Origin: Sphingomonadales bacterium UBA7471
GTDB taxonomy: Bacteria > Pseudomonadota > Alphaproteobacteria > Sphingomonadales > Sphingomonadaceae
Assembly: GCA_002479765.1 (NCBI GenBank)
Contig: DLOZ01000024.1
Location: 63,295 to 127,294 of the forward strand
Length of the DNA: 64,000 bases
Direction of reading: 5' to 3'
Shown in pieces: positions 18,310 to 25,922 of this stretch; the first letter of the stretch is position 1, and each line of letters starts with the position of its first letter. The position numbers were made by a program, and so were the translations under genes. The notes below the pieces were generated by a model. The model made no database searches. It had not been told where the DNA came from and worked only from the letters and a program-made list of their open reading frames with translations.

Positions 18310-18501
18310 ATGAACAACACTCCTGAAACGATCCGAGTCCGTGAACCGCGCGTTGCTTGCGACGGCAGCGGCGATATCCCTGCCGCATTGGGGCATCCCC
18401 GTGTCTGGCTTCAGATTGACGAAAAAGGCTATGTCGATTGCGGCTATTGCGACCGTCATTTTGTGTTGGTCGGCGGCCCTGCGGATAACGGCAAAGATTA
18501 A
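18310..18501 (+). CDS. CHCC zinc-finger domain protein
   Basis: A 63-residue protein. ACDGS, the GHPRVWL segment and VDCGYCDRHF give the Cys-His-Cys-Cys spacing of the zf-CHCC family, related to the mitochondrial complex I subunit NDUFS6. Stand-alone copies are common in alphaproteobacteria and are thought to belong to the respiratory NADH dehydrogenase. No nuo genes are nearby in the window. The spacing to the DUF4402 gene is 39 bp. Confidence 0.85.
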   Translation: MNNTPETIRVREPRVACDGSGDIPAALGHPRVWLQIDEKGYVDCGYCDRHFVLVGGPADNGKD

Positions 18502-18579
18502 AACCCCACGTTAAACCCATATGTCTTGCGCTGGCGGTGGCACCATATGCGCCGGACGGAGGGACTATAAATAACTGCC

Positions 18580-19281
18580 TTATGCGGCGGCAGAAAGATC
18601 CTGAAGCCGTGCACGGTCTTGAATGGTCACTGTCCGGCGATCTGGCAAGTTGATGACACCATCGGCTTTCAACAGCGATAATTGCCGGCTGACCGTTTCA
18701 ATGGTTAAGCCAAGAACATCACCCATTTGTTGGCGATCGAGCGGCAATTCAAAGCTATCCAAAGCATTTTTGTCCGCCGAACAGCCAGTCTCACCAAGGC
18801 GCGCAGACATTTCCAACAACAAGGTCGCAATGCGTTCCGTTGCGGTCTTCTTCCCCAACAGCAACATCCATTCATGGGCGCGATCAAGTTCAGTCAACGT
18901 CCGACGCAGCAGCTTATGCTCCAGTTCCGGATGCTGCCGCGCGAAGCTGTCAAAAGTGGAACGGGGGAAAATGCACAATTCTGCGTCTGTGAGCGCGGTG
19001 ACGCTGTAGGGGCTTTGCTGACCAAAGGGGCGACCGATAAAATCAGAGGCGAAGACAAGGCCGACAATCTGTTTGCGTCCATCCGAAAGGCTCATGGAAA
19101 CTTTAAGGACGCCTTCGATGACGTTCGCGACGACAACCGAATCATCGCCCTCCCAAACAACCGTCTGTCCCTTTGTCACGCGCTGCTTTCGGCCAAGCTG
19201 CCCCAACGCATCAAGCTCATCGGGTTCGAGGCCGGCGCAAATTGCACGGTTACGCACAACGCATTGGGAGCAGTCCTTCAT
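18580..19281 (-). CDS. Crp/Fnr-family regulator with FNR-type cysteines
   Basis: A 233-residue regulator. An N-terminal cluster CSQCVVRNRAIC places cysteines at 4, 7 and 15, and Cys103 (DAELCIFPRS) lies in the effector domain; this CxxC-x7-C plus one central Cys is the ligand pattern of FnrL/FnrN proteins that hold an oxygen-sensitive [4Fe-4S] cluster. The cNMP-binding-like barrel covers about 20-140. The HTH is LPLDRQQMGDVLGLTIETVS followed by RQLSLLKADGVI. It should switch genes on at low oxygen. It is transcribed alone, towards the CHCC gene. Confidence 0.9.
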   Translation of the reverse strand: MKDCSQCVVRNRAICAGLEPDELDALGQLGRKQRVTKGQTVVWEGDDSVVVANVIEGVLKVSMSLSDGRKQIVGLVFASDFIGRPFGQQSPYSVTALTDAELCIFPRSTFDSFARQHPELEHKLLRRTLTELDRAHEWMLLLGKKTATERIATLLLEMSARLGETGCSADKNALDSFELPLDRQQMGDVLGLTIETVSRQLSLLKADGVINLPDRRTVTIQDRARLQDLSAAA

Positions 19282-19355
19282 AGCCCAAGCTTACCCCTCG
19301 CCTGAGCGACGGGCAAGCTCATGATGCCGCCTGGCCTATCGTCGATGTGGGAGGA

Positions 19356-19432
19356 TGGTAGCGAAGGAGGGACTTGAACCCCCGACCTATGGATTATGAT
19401 TCCACCGCTCTAACCAGCTGAGCTACTTCGCC
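19356..19432 (-). tRNA. tRNA-Met (anticodon CAT)
   Basis: On the minus strand the 77 bases fold as a cloverleaf: acceptor GGCGAAG with CTTCGCT (first pair G-U), D arm AGCTCAGCTGGTTAGAGC, anticodon stem-loop GTGGA-ATCATAA-TCCAT with CAT at 19396-19398, T arm CGGGGGTTCAAGTCCC-type, and an encoded CCA end. The sequence resembles alphaproteobacterial elongator tRNA-Met. A tRNA-Ile with lysidine-modified CAT is possible from the anticodon alone but the body fits Met better. Confidence 0.93.
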
Positions 19433-19519
19433 ATCCAAGCGTGAATCCCAGCGTCTGCGGGGAAGCACGCGGCGCTATAAGCGTGGGGGTTGCATGGGTC
19501 AAGGGCTGCGAAACGTTAT

Positions 19520-20026
19520 TCAGCCCCGAAATGCCCATCTGCCAATCTGTTCCCACGGACCGCCGCGATAATAATAAGCAGCGAGGCCATAAATCGACAC
19601 GGATCGCGTCTGAAAATTGCTGGAAAGCCTATCGTAGAGCGCTTTTGCAATTGCGGGTTTGACCTTGTTCTGGACGGTGATGTGCAGCCGTGGACGCGCT
19701 TGGTCCTGCGGAATGAGCAAGCCGCGAAACGCTTCGGCCAATGCGTCGCGAATCGAGAGGAGTTCCGGGCTTTCAACGTGATAAGCCACGCCGCCACCAA
19801 GGTTCATAAGGTCACTTAAACGGGCCTTCGGCGCAGGACATTCAGCCGCAAGAGCCGCCAAGCGGGCTTTGACCTCGGCAATATGGCCCGGCGGCAAATG
19901 ATGGAATAGCGTGATATGCGCATCGACCATGTTGCGGTCGGCAGGATAATGCGCGCGCCGCAAACCATTGGCCCACGCCTGATCCGCTTTGCCCATTTCG
20001 GCGGTGATGATGATGGGTGCGGTCAC
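19520..20026 (-). CDS. 2'-5' RNA ligase superfamily protein
   Basis: A 168-residue protein with the two HxT motifs of the LigT/2H phosphoesterase fold: AHITLFHHL (N-terminal) and LHITVQNK (C-terminal). Such enzymes act on 2'-5' or cyclic phosphodiester bonds in RNA or nucleotides; the true substrate is unknown. I start it at the GTG at 20026 (VTAPIIITAEMGKAD). The frame continues upstream to 20122, but that part translates the REP-like repeat at 20111-20135 and is very unlikely to be protein. Confidence 0.82.
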   Translation of the reverse strand: MTAPIIITAEMGKADQAWANGLRRAHYPADRNMVDAHITLFHHLPPGHIAEVKARLAALAAECPAPKARLSDLMNLGGGVAYHVESPELLSIRDALAEAFRGLLIPQDQARPRLHITVQNKVKPAIAKALYDRLSSNFQTRSVSIYGLAAYYYRGGPWEQIGRWAFRG

Positions 20027-20064
20027 GACCGATGCCTCGCAGTTAAATGGACATATATGCGCTT

Positions 20065-20093
20065 CGTCATCCTGAACCTGTTTCAGGATGACG
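20065..20093. repeat. REP-like palindrome, copy 1
   Basis: A near-perfect palindrome: CGTCATCCTGAA, a short centre, then TTTCAGGATGACG. This CCTGAAnnnnTTTCAGG type is common between genes in sphingomonads. With copy 2, eighteen bases away in opposite orientation, it forms a BIME-like pair. It lies in the gap between the 2'-5' RNA ligase-like gene and the rplI terminator. Confidence 0.75.
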
Positions 20094-20110
20094 CACAACC
20101 GTCGCATGTT

Positions 20111-20135
20111 ATCCTGAAACAAGTTCAGGATGACG
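20111..20135. repeat. REP-like palindrome, copy 2 (inverted)
   Basis: ATCCTGAAACAAGTTCAGGA followed by TGACG: the reverse-oriented partner of copy 1 with small changes. It can also form its own hairpin. Confidence 0.75.
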
Positions 20136-20165
20136 AACTATGTTGCACGGACGGAAAGATGGCAC

Positions 20166-20203
20166 AAAAAAGCCGCCCGGTCTTGCGACGGGGCGGCTTT
20201 TTG
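20166..20203 (-). terminator. Rho-independent terminator of rpsF-rpsR-rplI
   Basis: AAAAAGCCGCCC pairs with GGGCGGCTTTTT around a short loop. On the minus strand the stem follows rplI by about 18 bp and ends in a U-rich run. On the plus strand the stem is followed by TTGTTTTTTT, so it can work both ways. Confidence 0.9.
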
Positions 20204-20221
20204 TTTTTTTGGTGCGAAAGC

Positions 20222-20899
20222 TTACGCTTCGTCAGCCTCGGCCGACAAACCACCGGCAGCTTCAGCCGCAGCCTTTGCAGCAGCTTGCTCTTCGCGGCGT
20301 TTTGCGTTTGCAGCGGCTTCAGCTGCATCGGCAGCGTCGGCAGCAACTTCGGCTTCAACCTGTGCTTCAATGGCTTCAGCAGCGATCTCGGCCTGTTCAG
20401 CTTCGAACATCTGCTCAAGAACGTTGACGCCGTCCTTCTGCAGCTCGGCTTCGTCGTCCGAACGGGCCACATTGACCTGTATAGTAACGGAGACTTCGGG
20501 GTGCAGAACAACCTTAACGTCAAATACGCCAAGCGTTTTGATGGGGCGTTCGAGAACGATCATCGACTTGGTAACCTTGGCGTCCTGGGCAGCCAGACCG
20601 TCAACGATATCCTTAACCGAAACCGAACCATAAAGCTGGCCCGTTTGCGAAGCCGCACGGATCAGAACAATCTGCTTGCCTTCAACGCCGCCAGAAGCCT
20701 TTTGCGCTTCTTCACGACGGGTTGCGTTGTCGCTTTCAATTTTCGCACGGTTCGCTTCGAAAACCTTGCGGTTTGCGTCGTTCGCACGGAGCGCTTTTTT
20801 GTTTGGCAACAGGAAGTTACGGGCATAGCCGTCCTTCACAGTGACAACGTCACCGATTGCACCAAGCTTTTCAACGCGTTCGAGAAGTATGATATCCAT
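20222..20899 (-). CDS. rplI: 50S ribosomal protein L9 with a long acidic-alanine tail
   Basis: A 225-residue protein. Residues 1-150 are ordinary L9: MDIILLERVEKLGAIGDVVT, GYARNFLLPNKKALRA, the connecting helix, and the C-terminal RNA-binding domain ending near LHPEVSVTIQVNVARS. The last ~70 residues are an extension rich in Ala and Glu, likely helical. E. coli L9 has 149 residues, so the tail is extra; similar tails occur in sphingomonads. It is the last gene of the rpsF-rpsR-rplI operon. Confidence 0.96.
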   Translation of the reverse strand: MDIILLERVEKLGAIGDVVTVKDGYARNFLLPNKKALRANDANRKVFEANRAKIESDNATRREEAQKASGGVEGKQIVLIRAASQTGQLYGSVSVKDIVDGLAAQDAKVTKSMIVLERPIKTLGVFDVKVVLHPEVSVTIQVNVARSDDEAELQKDGVNVLEQMFEAEQAEIAAEAIEAQVEAEVAADAADAAEAAANAKRREEQAAAKAAAEAAGGLSAEADEA

Positions 20900-20910
20900 G
20901 TTTCGGCTCC

Positions 20911-21135
20911 TTACTTCACGATGTACGGCAGAAGGCCGATGTGACGGGCGCGCTTGATAGCTTGGCCCAGTTCACGCTGCTTCTTTGCCGAAACGGCGGT
21001 GATGCGTGATGGGACAATCTTGCCACGCTCTGAAATGTAACCCTGAAGCAGGCGTACATCTTTATAATCAATTTTCGGCGCATCTTTACCCTGGAATGGG
21101 CAGGACTTGCGGCGACGGAAAAACGGACGTGCCAT
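20911..21135 (-). CDS. rpsR: 30S ribosomal protein S18
   Basis: A 74-residue small-subunit protein that pairs with S6 on the platform. [33 protein letters not shown], and [20 protein letters not shown] followed by [10 protein letters not shown] are canonical. It sits 3 bp after rpsF and 11 bp before rplI, in the standard S6-S18-L9 order. Confidence 0.98.
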   Translation of the reverse strand: MARPFFRRRKSCPFQGKDAPKIDYKDVRLLQGYISERGKIVPSRITAVSAKKQRELGQAIKRARHIGLLPYIVK

Positions 21136-21138
21136 AAT

Positions 21139-21561
21139 TTAAGCCTCCTGCTCTGCGCGGGGTGCGCGATCTGGACGTGGGGCACCGCGATCACGGTCGC
21201 CGCCACCGAATCCACCGCGCTCGCTGCGCTCTGGACGGTCGCTCTTGCGCATCATGACCGATGGGCCCTTTTCATGCGCGTCAACGCGGACAGTCATGTA
21301 ACGAATGATGTCTTCGTTCATACGTGTCTGACGCTCGAGCTCGGCGATGGTGTCGCCATTGGCTTCGATGTCGAGCATTACGAAATGCGCTTTGCGGTTT
21401 TTCTGAATTTTGTAAGTCAGTGTGCGAAGACCCCAGGTTTCGGTCTTTACGACCTTACCTTTATTGTCTTCCACAATCTTGGTGGCAACTTCTGCCAGCG
21501 CATCAACCTGGGCCTGTGAAAGGTCCTGACGCGCCAAAAATACATGCTCGTAATTTGGCAT
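21139..21561 (-). CDS. rpsF: 30S ribosomal protein S6
   Basis: A 140-residue protein with the S6 fold motifs [40 protein letters not shown] and [13 protein letters not shown]. The C-terminal ~40 residues are a charged Arg/Gly/Glu tail. The ATG at 21561 is preceded by AAGGAAA at good spacing; the longer frame upstream lacks family similarity. Its modifier RimK is not in the window. Confidence 0.97.
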   Translation of the reverse strand: MPNYEHVFLARQDLSQAQVDALAEVATKIVEDNKGKVVKTETWGLRTLTYKIQKNRKAHFVMLDIEANGDTIAELERQTRMNEDIIRYMTVRVDAHEKGPSVMMRKSDRPERSERGGFGGGDRDRGAPRPDRAPRAEQEA

Positions 21562-21723
21562 GGGCGTTTCCTTGTTCCTACCGATCGCTGACGCAGCACC
21601 ATGCATACGCCCCTCCGGCCTTCTTCGATTCCACAAGGGTTACCCCAAGCGAAGTGGCGCGCTTAGGTGGGATTTACCCAGAATGCAAGCGATTCGCCGG
21701 AATGGAGCGACGTCGCGTTATCG

Positions 21724-23118
21724 CTAGGCACCAAGCCGCGCCAAAACATCCGCCGCAAACGCGCTCAACGTATCATCGCGCGCGCCCATGATGACGATAC
21801 GGTCGCCGGGTTGCGCAAGATCGACCATGCGGTTGCCGCAATCTTCGCGCGCCGGGAAATATTCGGCATTTTGGCCGGCTGCAGTGACAGCGTCGGTGAT
21901 GCTTTGGCTGCCGATGCTTTTGTCGACAGTGCCGCCAAAATAGACAGGATCGCACAGGATGAGGTGATCGTCCTTGCCAAGCATGCCTGCAAAAACGCCC
22001 GCCAATTCAGCGCCCATAACGCGGATCGGGCCGTAGCCATGCGGCTGGAAAAAGGCGATGATCCGGCCCGGGAAGGCTTTGAGTGTCGCAAGCGTTGCGG
22101 CGATCTTGTCGGGGTTGTGGCCGAAATCATCGATGACAGTAATGTCGTTTGCGGTGCCGACAATGTCGAAGCGGCGGGCGAGGCCGTTGAAACGCTCTAT
22201 CGCGCGAACAGCCTGCGCCACGGTTACGCCGAGCGCGGTCGCGGCGGCGATGGCGGCAAGGGCGTTGGCGATATTGTGGCGACCGGGGACGATGAGCGCG
22301 ACGTCATGGGTATCGCCCATTGCGTGGAGCGTGAAACGGCTGCCCAGCGGCAAGTCCACAATATCGGTCGCGCGGAAATCAGCCTGCGCTGAAAAGCCGA
22401 AACTGATGGCCCCGGCCAGCGCCAAGGGTTCCATGAGCGCCACAGTCTCCGCATCATCGGCGTTCCACACGCATGTCTTTGCTTTTTTGGCAAAGTCACC
22501 GAACAGCTGCCGCAATTCTTCAAGGCTTTTATGGTCGAGGCTGACATTGTTGAGCACCGCGACTTCGGGAGCGAACAAGGCGATAGAGCCATCGCTTTCG
22601 TCGACCTCCGAAACAAAAACGTCCCCCTGCCCCACGCGCGCGCTGGCAAAAGGCGCGTCATCGGCGACGAAATTTTTCATTACCGCGCCGTTCATGATGG
22701 TTGGGTCCAGCCCTGCATCGATCAATATCCAGCCGATCATGCCCGTGACGGTCGACTTTCCGCTGGTCCCGCCAACGGCAACGCTGCGCGGCGCATTATT
22801 GAACAAATCCGCGAGCAGCTCTGCCCGCGTCATGCGGGCGCAGCCCAAGGCATTCGCTTTGGCAACATCAGGCACGCTGTCTTCGATTGCCGCCGAAGCG
22901 ATCAGGATTTGGTCGCCGCTGATAAGGCCACTGCCGTCTTGGGCAAACAGGTTGATGCCAAGGCTTTGCAACCATTCAAACTTGGCGCCCAAGCGGCCCT
23001 GATCCAGCGCGCGGTCCGACCCGGCGACGGTTGCGCCTGCATCGCGAACGATATTCGCCAAGGGCAACATGCCCGAACCGCCAATGCCACAGAAGAAATA
23101 GGATTTGTTTTTGTGCAT
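21724..23118 (-). CDS. Mur ligase family protein (MurC/Mpl-like)
   Basis: A 464-residue cytoplasmic ligase. The N-terminal Rossmann segment CGIGGSGMLPLANIVRDAG, the P-loop VGGTSGKSTVTGMIGW (GTSGKST in place of the usual GTHGKTT), SEVDESDGSI, NNVSLDHKSLEELRQLF and VIDDFGHNPDKIAATL show the MurC/Mpl layout. MurC adds L-Ala to UDP-MurNAc; Mpl reattaches the recycled tripeptide. Because an LD-carboxypeptidase gene is divergent next door and no other mur or fts genes are near, a recycling role (Mpl-like) is plausible, but this is inference. Confidence 0.78.
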   Translation of the reverse strand: MHKNKSYFFCGIGGSGMLPLANIVRDAGATVAGSDRALDQGRLGAKFEWLQSLGINLFAQDGSGLISGDQILIASAAIEDSVPDVAKANALGCARMTRAELLADLFNNAPRSVAVGGTSGKSTVTGMIGWILIDAGLDPTIMNGAVMKNFVADDAPFASARVGQGDVFVSEVDESDGSIALFAPEVAVLNNVSLDHKSLEELRQLFGDFAKKAKTCVWNADDAETVALMEPLALAGAISFGFSAQADFRATDIVDLPLGSRFTLHAMGDTHDVALIVPGRHNIANALAAIAAATALGVTVAQAVRAIERFNGLARRFDIVGTANDITVIDDFGHNPDKIAATLATLKAFPGRIIAFFQPHGYGPIRVMGAELAGVFAGMLGKDDHLILCDPVYFGGTVDKSIGSQSITDAVTAAGQNAEYFPAREDCGNRMVDLAQPGDRIVIMGARDDTLSAFAADVLARLGA

Positions 23119-23306
23119 AAGCGTCGGTTATTGGGTAGGAAGGGATTTGGCAATGGCAAGCGAAGGTAACCGCAGTCCTGCGCAGCAGTCGCATCGCGGC
23201 TGCGCCGGTCAAAGGACGGTTTTCAGCGGAAAAACACCCTTCGACTTTTCGCCAGCGCTTGCGCGCTGACGGCTCAGGGCTACGGTGTGGGGATGGAAGG
23301 ATTTTC

Positions 23307-24143
23307 ATGAAAATCGGGATATGCGCACCGTCGACGCCCTTTACGCGTGAAGACGCCGCACGTGTTTCGGCGCTTGCCGCAACATCACATCCGAGCGCGG
23401 AGCTTTACTTTCATGATCAATGCTTTGCCGAGGCGGGGCATTTCGCGGGTTCGGATGACGAAAGGCGCGACGCTTTTGTGGAGCTTGCCAATGACCCCAG
23501 CTTTGATGCGGTCTGGTTTGTCCGTGGCGGATATGGCGCATGCCGGATCGCCGAAGACGCCGTCGCGGCTCTAAAACCCGCCGCGGCTGACAAAATTTAC
23601 ATGGGCTATAGCGATGCCGGCAATTTGCTCGGCGCTTTATATCGCGCGCGCATTGGCCGCGTCTGCCATGGCCCCATGCCTGCGGACATACGCCGCGCAG
23701 GCGGCGAGGCAGCAGTAACCCGCGCGCTTGACTGGATCGTGCACCAATCGCCGCACGCGCTTGAGCCGCATGTGCAGGCCAGGGAAAAACATGCTGCGTT
23801 CAACCTGATGACGCTGGCCATGATGGCCGGAACGCCCTTGATGCCCGACCTGAATGGTCATGTGTTGATGGTCGAGGAAGTCAGCGAATATCTCTATGGA
23901 TTTGACCGGGCCCTTTTCAATGTCAGCACCCATTTGCAATCGACGGGCATCGCCGGATTGCGGCTTGGCCGGGTCAGCGATGTGCCCGAAAATGACCGGC
24001 CATTTGGCGAAGGCGCAGAAGATATTGCAAAGCGCTGGTGCGCGAAGACGGGCATCGCCTATCTTGGCCGCGCGGACATCGGCCATGACGCCGATAACCG
24101 CATCGTGCCGTTCGGGCTTGCAACATCCAGCGCCGCACCATAG
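23307..24143 (+). CDS. ldcA: LD-carboxypeptidase (peptidase S66)
   Basis: A 278-residue hydrolase. GYSDAGNLLGALY holds the nucleophilic Ser; MVEEVSEYLYGFDRAL the catalytic Glu; and the segment LGRADIGHDADNRIVPFG the final His, the Ser-Glu-His triad of S66 peptidases. LdcA cuts the terminal D-Ala from murein tetrapeptides in the cytoplasm so that the tripeptide can be reused. The start is the ATG at 23307 (MKIGICAPSTPFT). It is divergent from the Mur ligase and 36 bp upstream of fabD. Confidence 0.9.
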   Translation: MKIGICAPSTPFTREDAARVSALAATSHPSAELYFHDQCFAEAGHFAGSDDERRDAFVELANDPSFDAVWFVRGGYGACRIAEDAVAALKPAAADKIYMGYSDAGNLLGALYRARIGRVCHGPMPADIRRAGGEAAVTRALDWIVHQSPHALEPHVQAREKHAAFNLMTLAMMAGTPLMPDLNGHVLMVEEVSEYLYGFDRALFNVSTHLQSTGIAGLRLGRVSDVPENDRPFGEGAEDIAKRWCAKTGIAYLGRADIGHDADNRIVPFGLATSSAAP

Positions 24144-24179
24144 GCGATTTGGCACAAACACGGACTAACGGGAGCGAAT

Positions 24180-25118
24180 ATGCGCGCATTTATATTTCCA
24201 GGACAAGGCAGCCAGGCGGTTGGCATGGGCAAAGCGCTCGCCGACGCCAGCCCCACCGCCCGCGCGGTGTTTCAGGAAGTCGACGAAGCGCTTGGCCAAC
24301 ATCTGTTCCGGTTGATGTGTGATGGCCCCGAAAGCGAGCTTACGCTGACCGAGAACGCCCAGCCCGCGATTATGGCAATTGCCATTGCGACGTTGCGCGT
24401 GCTCGAAACCGAAGGCGGCGTCCGCCTTTCGGAGAAATGCAATTTCGTCGCGGGCCATTCCTTGGGCGAATATAGCGCGCTGTGTGCCGCTGGCGCATTG
24501 CCATTGTCCGTGACGGCAGCATTGTTGAAGCTTCGTGGTCGCGCCATGCAGGCGGCTGTCCCCGTTGGCATTGGCGCGATGGCTGCGTTGCTTGGCGCAG
24601 ACATCGAAAAAGCCGAAGCACTGGCTGCGGCTGCGGCTGAGGGCGAAACCTGCACCGTCGCAAATGACAATGACCCGTCGCAGGTGGTGATTTCCGGGCA
24701 TAAGGGCGCGATTGACCGCGCCATTGAGCTTACCAAGGACCATGGGATCAAGCGCGGTATATTATTGCCGGTGTCGGCACCCTTTCACTGCCCATTGATG
24801 CAACCAGCCGCCGATGAAATGCAAAGCGCGCTTGGCACGACCACCATTCATGCGCCGCTGGTCCCGCTTTTTGCGAACGTAACGGCAGCGCCGGTGTCCG
24901 AAGCCGACATCATCGCCGCACAATTGGTGCAGCAGGTAACTGGCCGCGTGCGCTGGCGTGAGTCCGCAATCGCGATGGCAGAGACCGGCGTTACCCATTT
25001 CGTGGAGTTTGGCGGCAAAATACTATCACCCATGGTGAAGCGCAGCACGCATGAAGACATCACCACCACGAGCGTCATCAGCATGGATGACATCGAAGCT
25101 TTGTTGAAAGCGATATAA
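24180..25118 (+). CDS. fabD: Malonyl-CoA-ACP transacylase (FabD)
   Basis: A 312-residue enzyme that loads malonyl groups onto ACP. IFPGQGSQAVGMGKAL opens the protein, the nucleophile is Ser94 in GHSLGEYSA, and the catalytic His is in PVSAPFHCPLMQP. First gene of the fab cluster; its stop TAA shares the A with the ATG of the crotonase gene. Confidence 0.97.
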   Translation: MRAFIFPGQGSQAVGMGKALADASPTARAVFQEVDEALGQHLFRLMCDGPESELTLTENAQPAIMAIAIATLRVLETEGGVRLSEKCNFVAGHSLGEYSALCAAGALPLSVTAALLKLRGRAMQAAVPVGIGAMAALLGADIEKAEALAAAAAEGETCTVANDNDPSQVVISGHKGAIDRAIELTKDHGIKRGILLPVSAPFHCPLMQPAADEMQSALGTTTIHAPLVPLFANVTAAPVSEADIIAAQLVQQVTGRVRWRESAIAMAETGVTHFVEFGGKILSPMVKRSTHEDITTTSVISMDDIEALLKAI

Positions 25119-25921
25119 TGACGGACCAAATTCTCCAGTCGCGCGATGGCGGCATATTGACCATCACGATGAACATGCCGGAAAAGCGCAATCCGATATC
25201 GGACGTCAGCGTCGTTGAACAAATTTGCGACGCCTTTATGACTGCCGACCAAGATATGTCGGTGCGCTGCGTCATCCTAACGGGGGCCGGAACGGTATTC
25301 TCATCCGGCGGCGACCTGAAACAGATGCGCCCCGACAGCGGCGGCCTGCGCGCCGGATTGCCCGCTGAAACGCGGCGGAATTATAAATATGGTATTCAGC
25401 GGCTCCCGCTGATGTTTCAGGCGCTTGAGGTTCCCGTTGTTGCGGCCATCAACGGCCCCGCCATTGGCGCAGGGCTTGACCTGACCACCATGTGCGACAT
25501 TCGCATTGCCGCTGCGTCAGCCAAATTCGCGGAGAGCTTTGTGCGCCTTGGCATTACGCCGGGTGATGGCGGTGCATGGCTTTTGCCGCGCATCGTCGGT
25601 TTTTCCAAAGCGACCGAGCTTGCGTTGACAGGCGAAACCATTGACGCGGCAGAGGCGCTGCGCATTGGCCTTGTGTCCGAAGTCGTGGACGACGCCGATC
25701 TGATGACTGCCGCCCGCAAGGTGGCGGACAAAATCGCCGCCAACCCGCCACATGCCGTCCGCATGACCAAGCGGCTGTTGCGCGAAGGGCAAACGGCGGA
25801 CCTGAAAAATATCCTCGAAATGTCCGCCGCGATGCAAAGCCTTGCGCATGCCACGGCGGACAATGATGAAGCCATCACCGCGTTTCTCGAAAAACGCGCA
25901 CCCGAGTTTAAGGGAGAATAA
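25118..25921 (+). CDS. Enoyl-CoA hydratase/isomerase (crotonase) family protein
   Basis: A 267-residue crotonase. The oxyanion-hole motifs are GTVFSSGGDLKQM and NGPAIGAGLDLTTMCDIRIA; the hydratase Glu region reads FVRLGITPGDGGAWLLPR, where the second catalytic Glu of classical hydratases is not obvious (Asp in GDGG). So it may be an isomerase or another crotonase rather than a standard hydratase. Its start overlaps fabD by one base and fabG begins 1 bp after its stop, so it is embedded in the fatty-acid synthesis operon, where such a gene is not usual. Confidence 0.88.
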   Translation: MTDQILQSRDGGILTITMNMPEKRNPISDVSVVEQICDAFMTADQDMSVRCVILTGAGTVFSSGGDLKQMRPDSGGLRAGLPAETRRNYKYGIQRLPLMFQALEVPVVAAINGPAIGAGLDLTTMCDIRIAAASAKFAESFVRLGITPGDGGAWLLPRIVGFSKATELALTGETIDAAEALRIGLVSEVVDDADLMTAARKVADKIAANPPHAVRMTKRLLREGQTADLKNILEMSAAMQSLAHATADNDEAITAFLEKRAPEFKGE

Positions 25922-25922
25922 T

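Noticed and set aside
19356..19432. The tRNA gene as an integration site
   Set aside because: No integrase gene and no repeat of the tRNA 3' end were found in the flanking sequence.
20027..20122. A 32-residue N-terminal extension on the 2'-5' RNA ligase-like gene
   Set aside because: It translates the REP-like repeat (ILKQVQDDE), a common artefact in these genomes.
20222..20440. The repetitive stretch in the rplI tail as a CRISPR-like or satellite repeat
   Set aside because: It is coding low-complexity sequence (Ala/Glu codons) in the rplI frame, with no regular spacer pattern. No CRISPR array was seen anywhere in the window.
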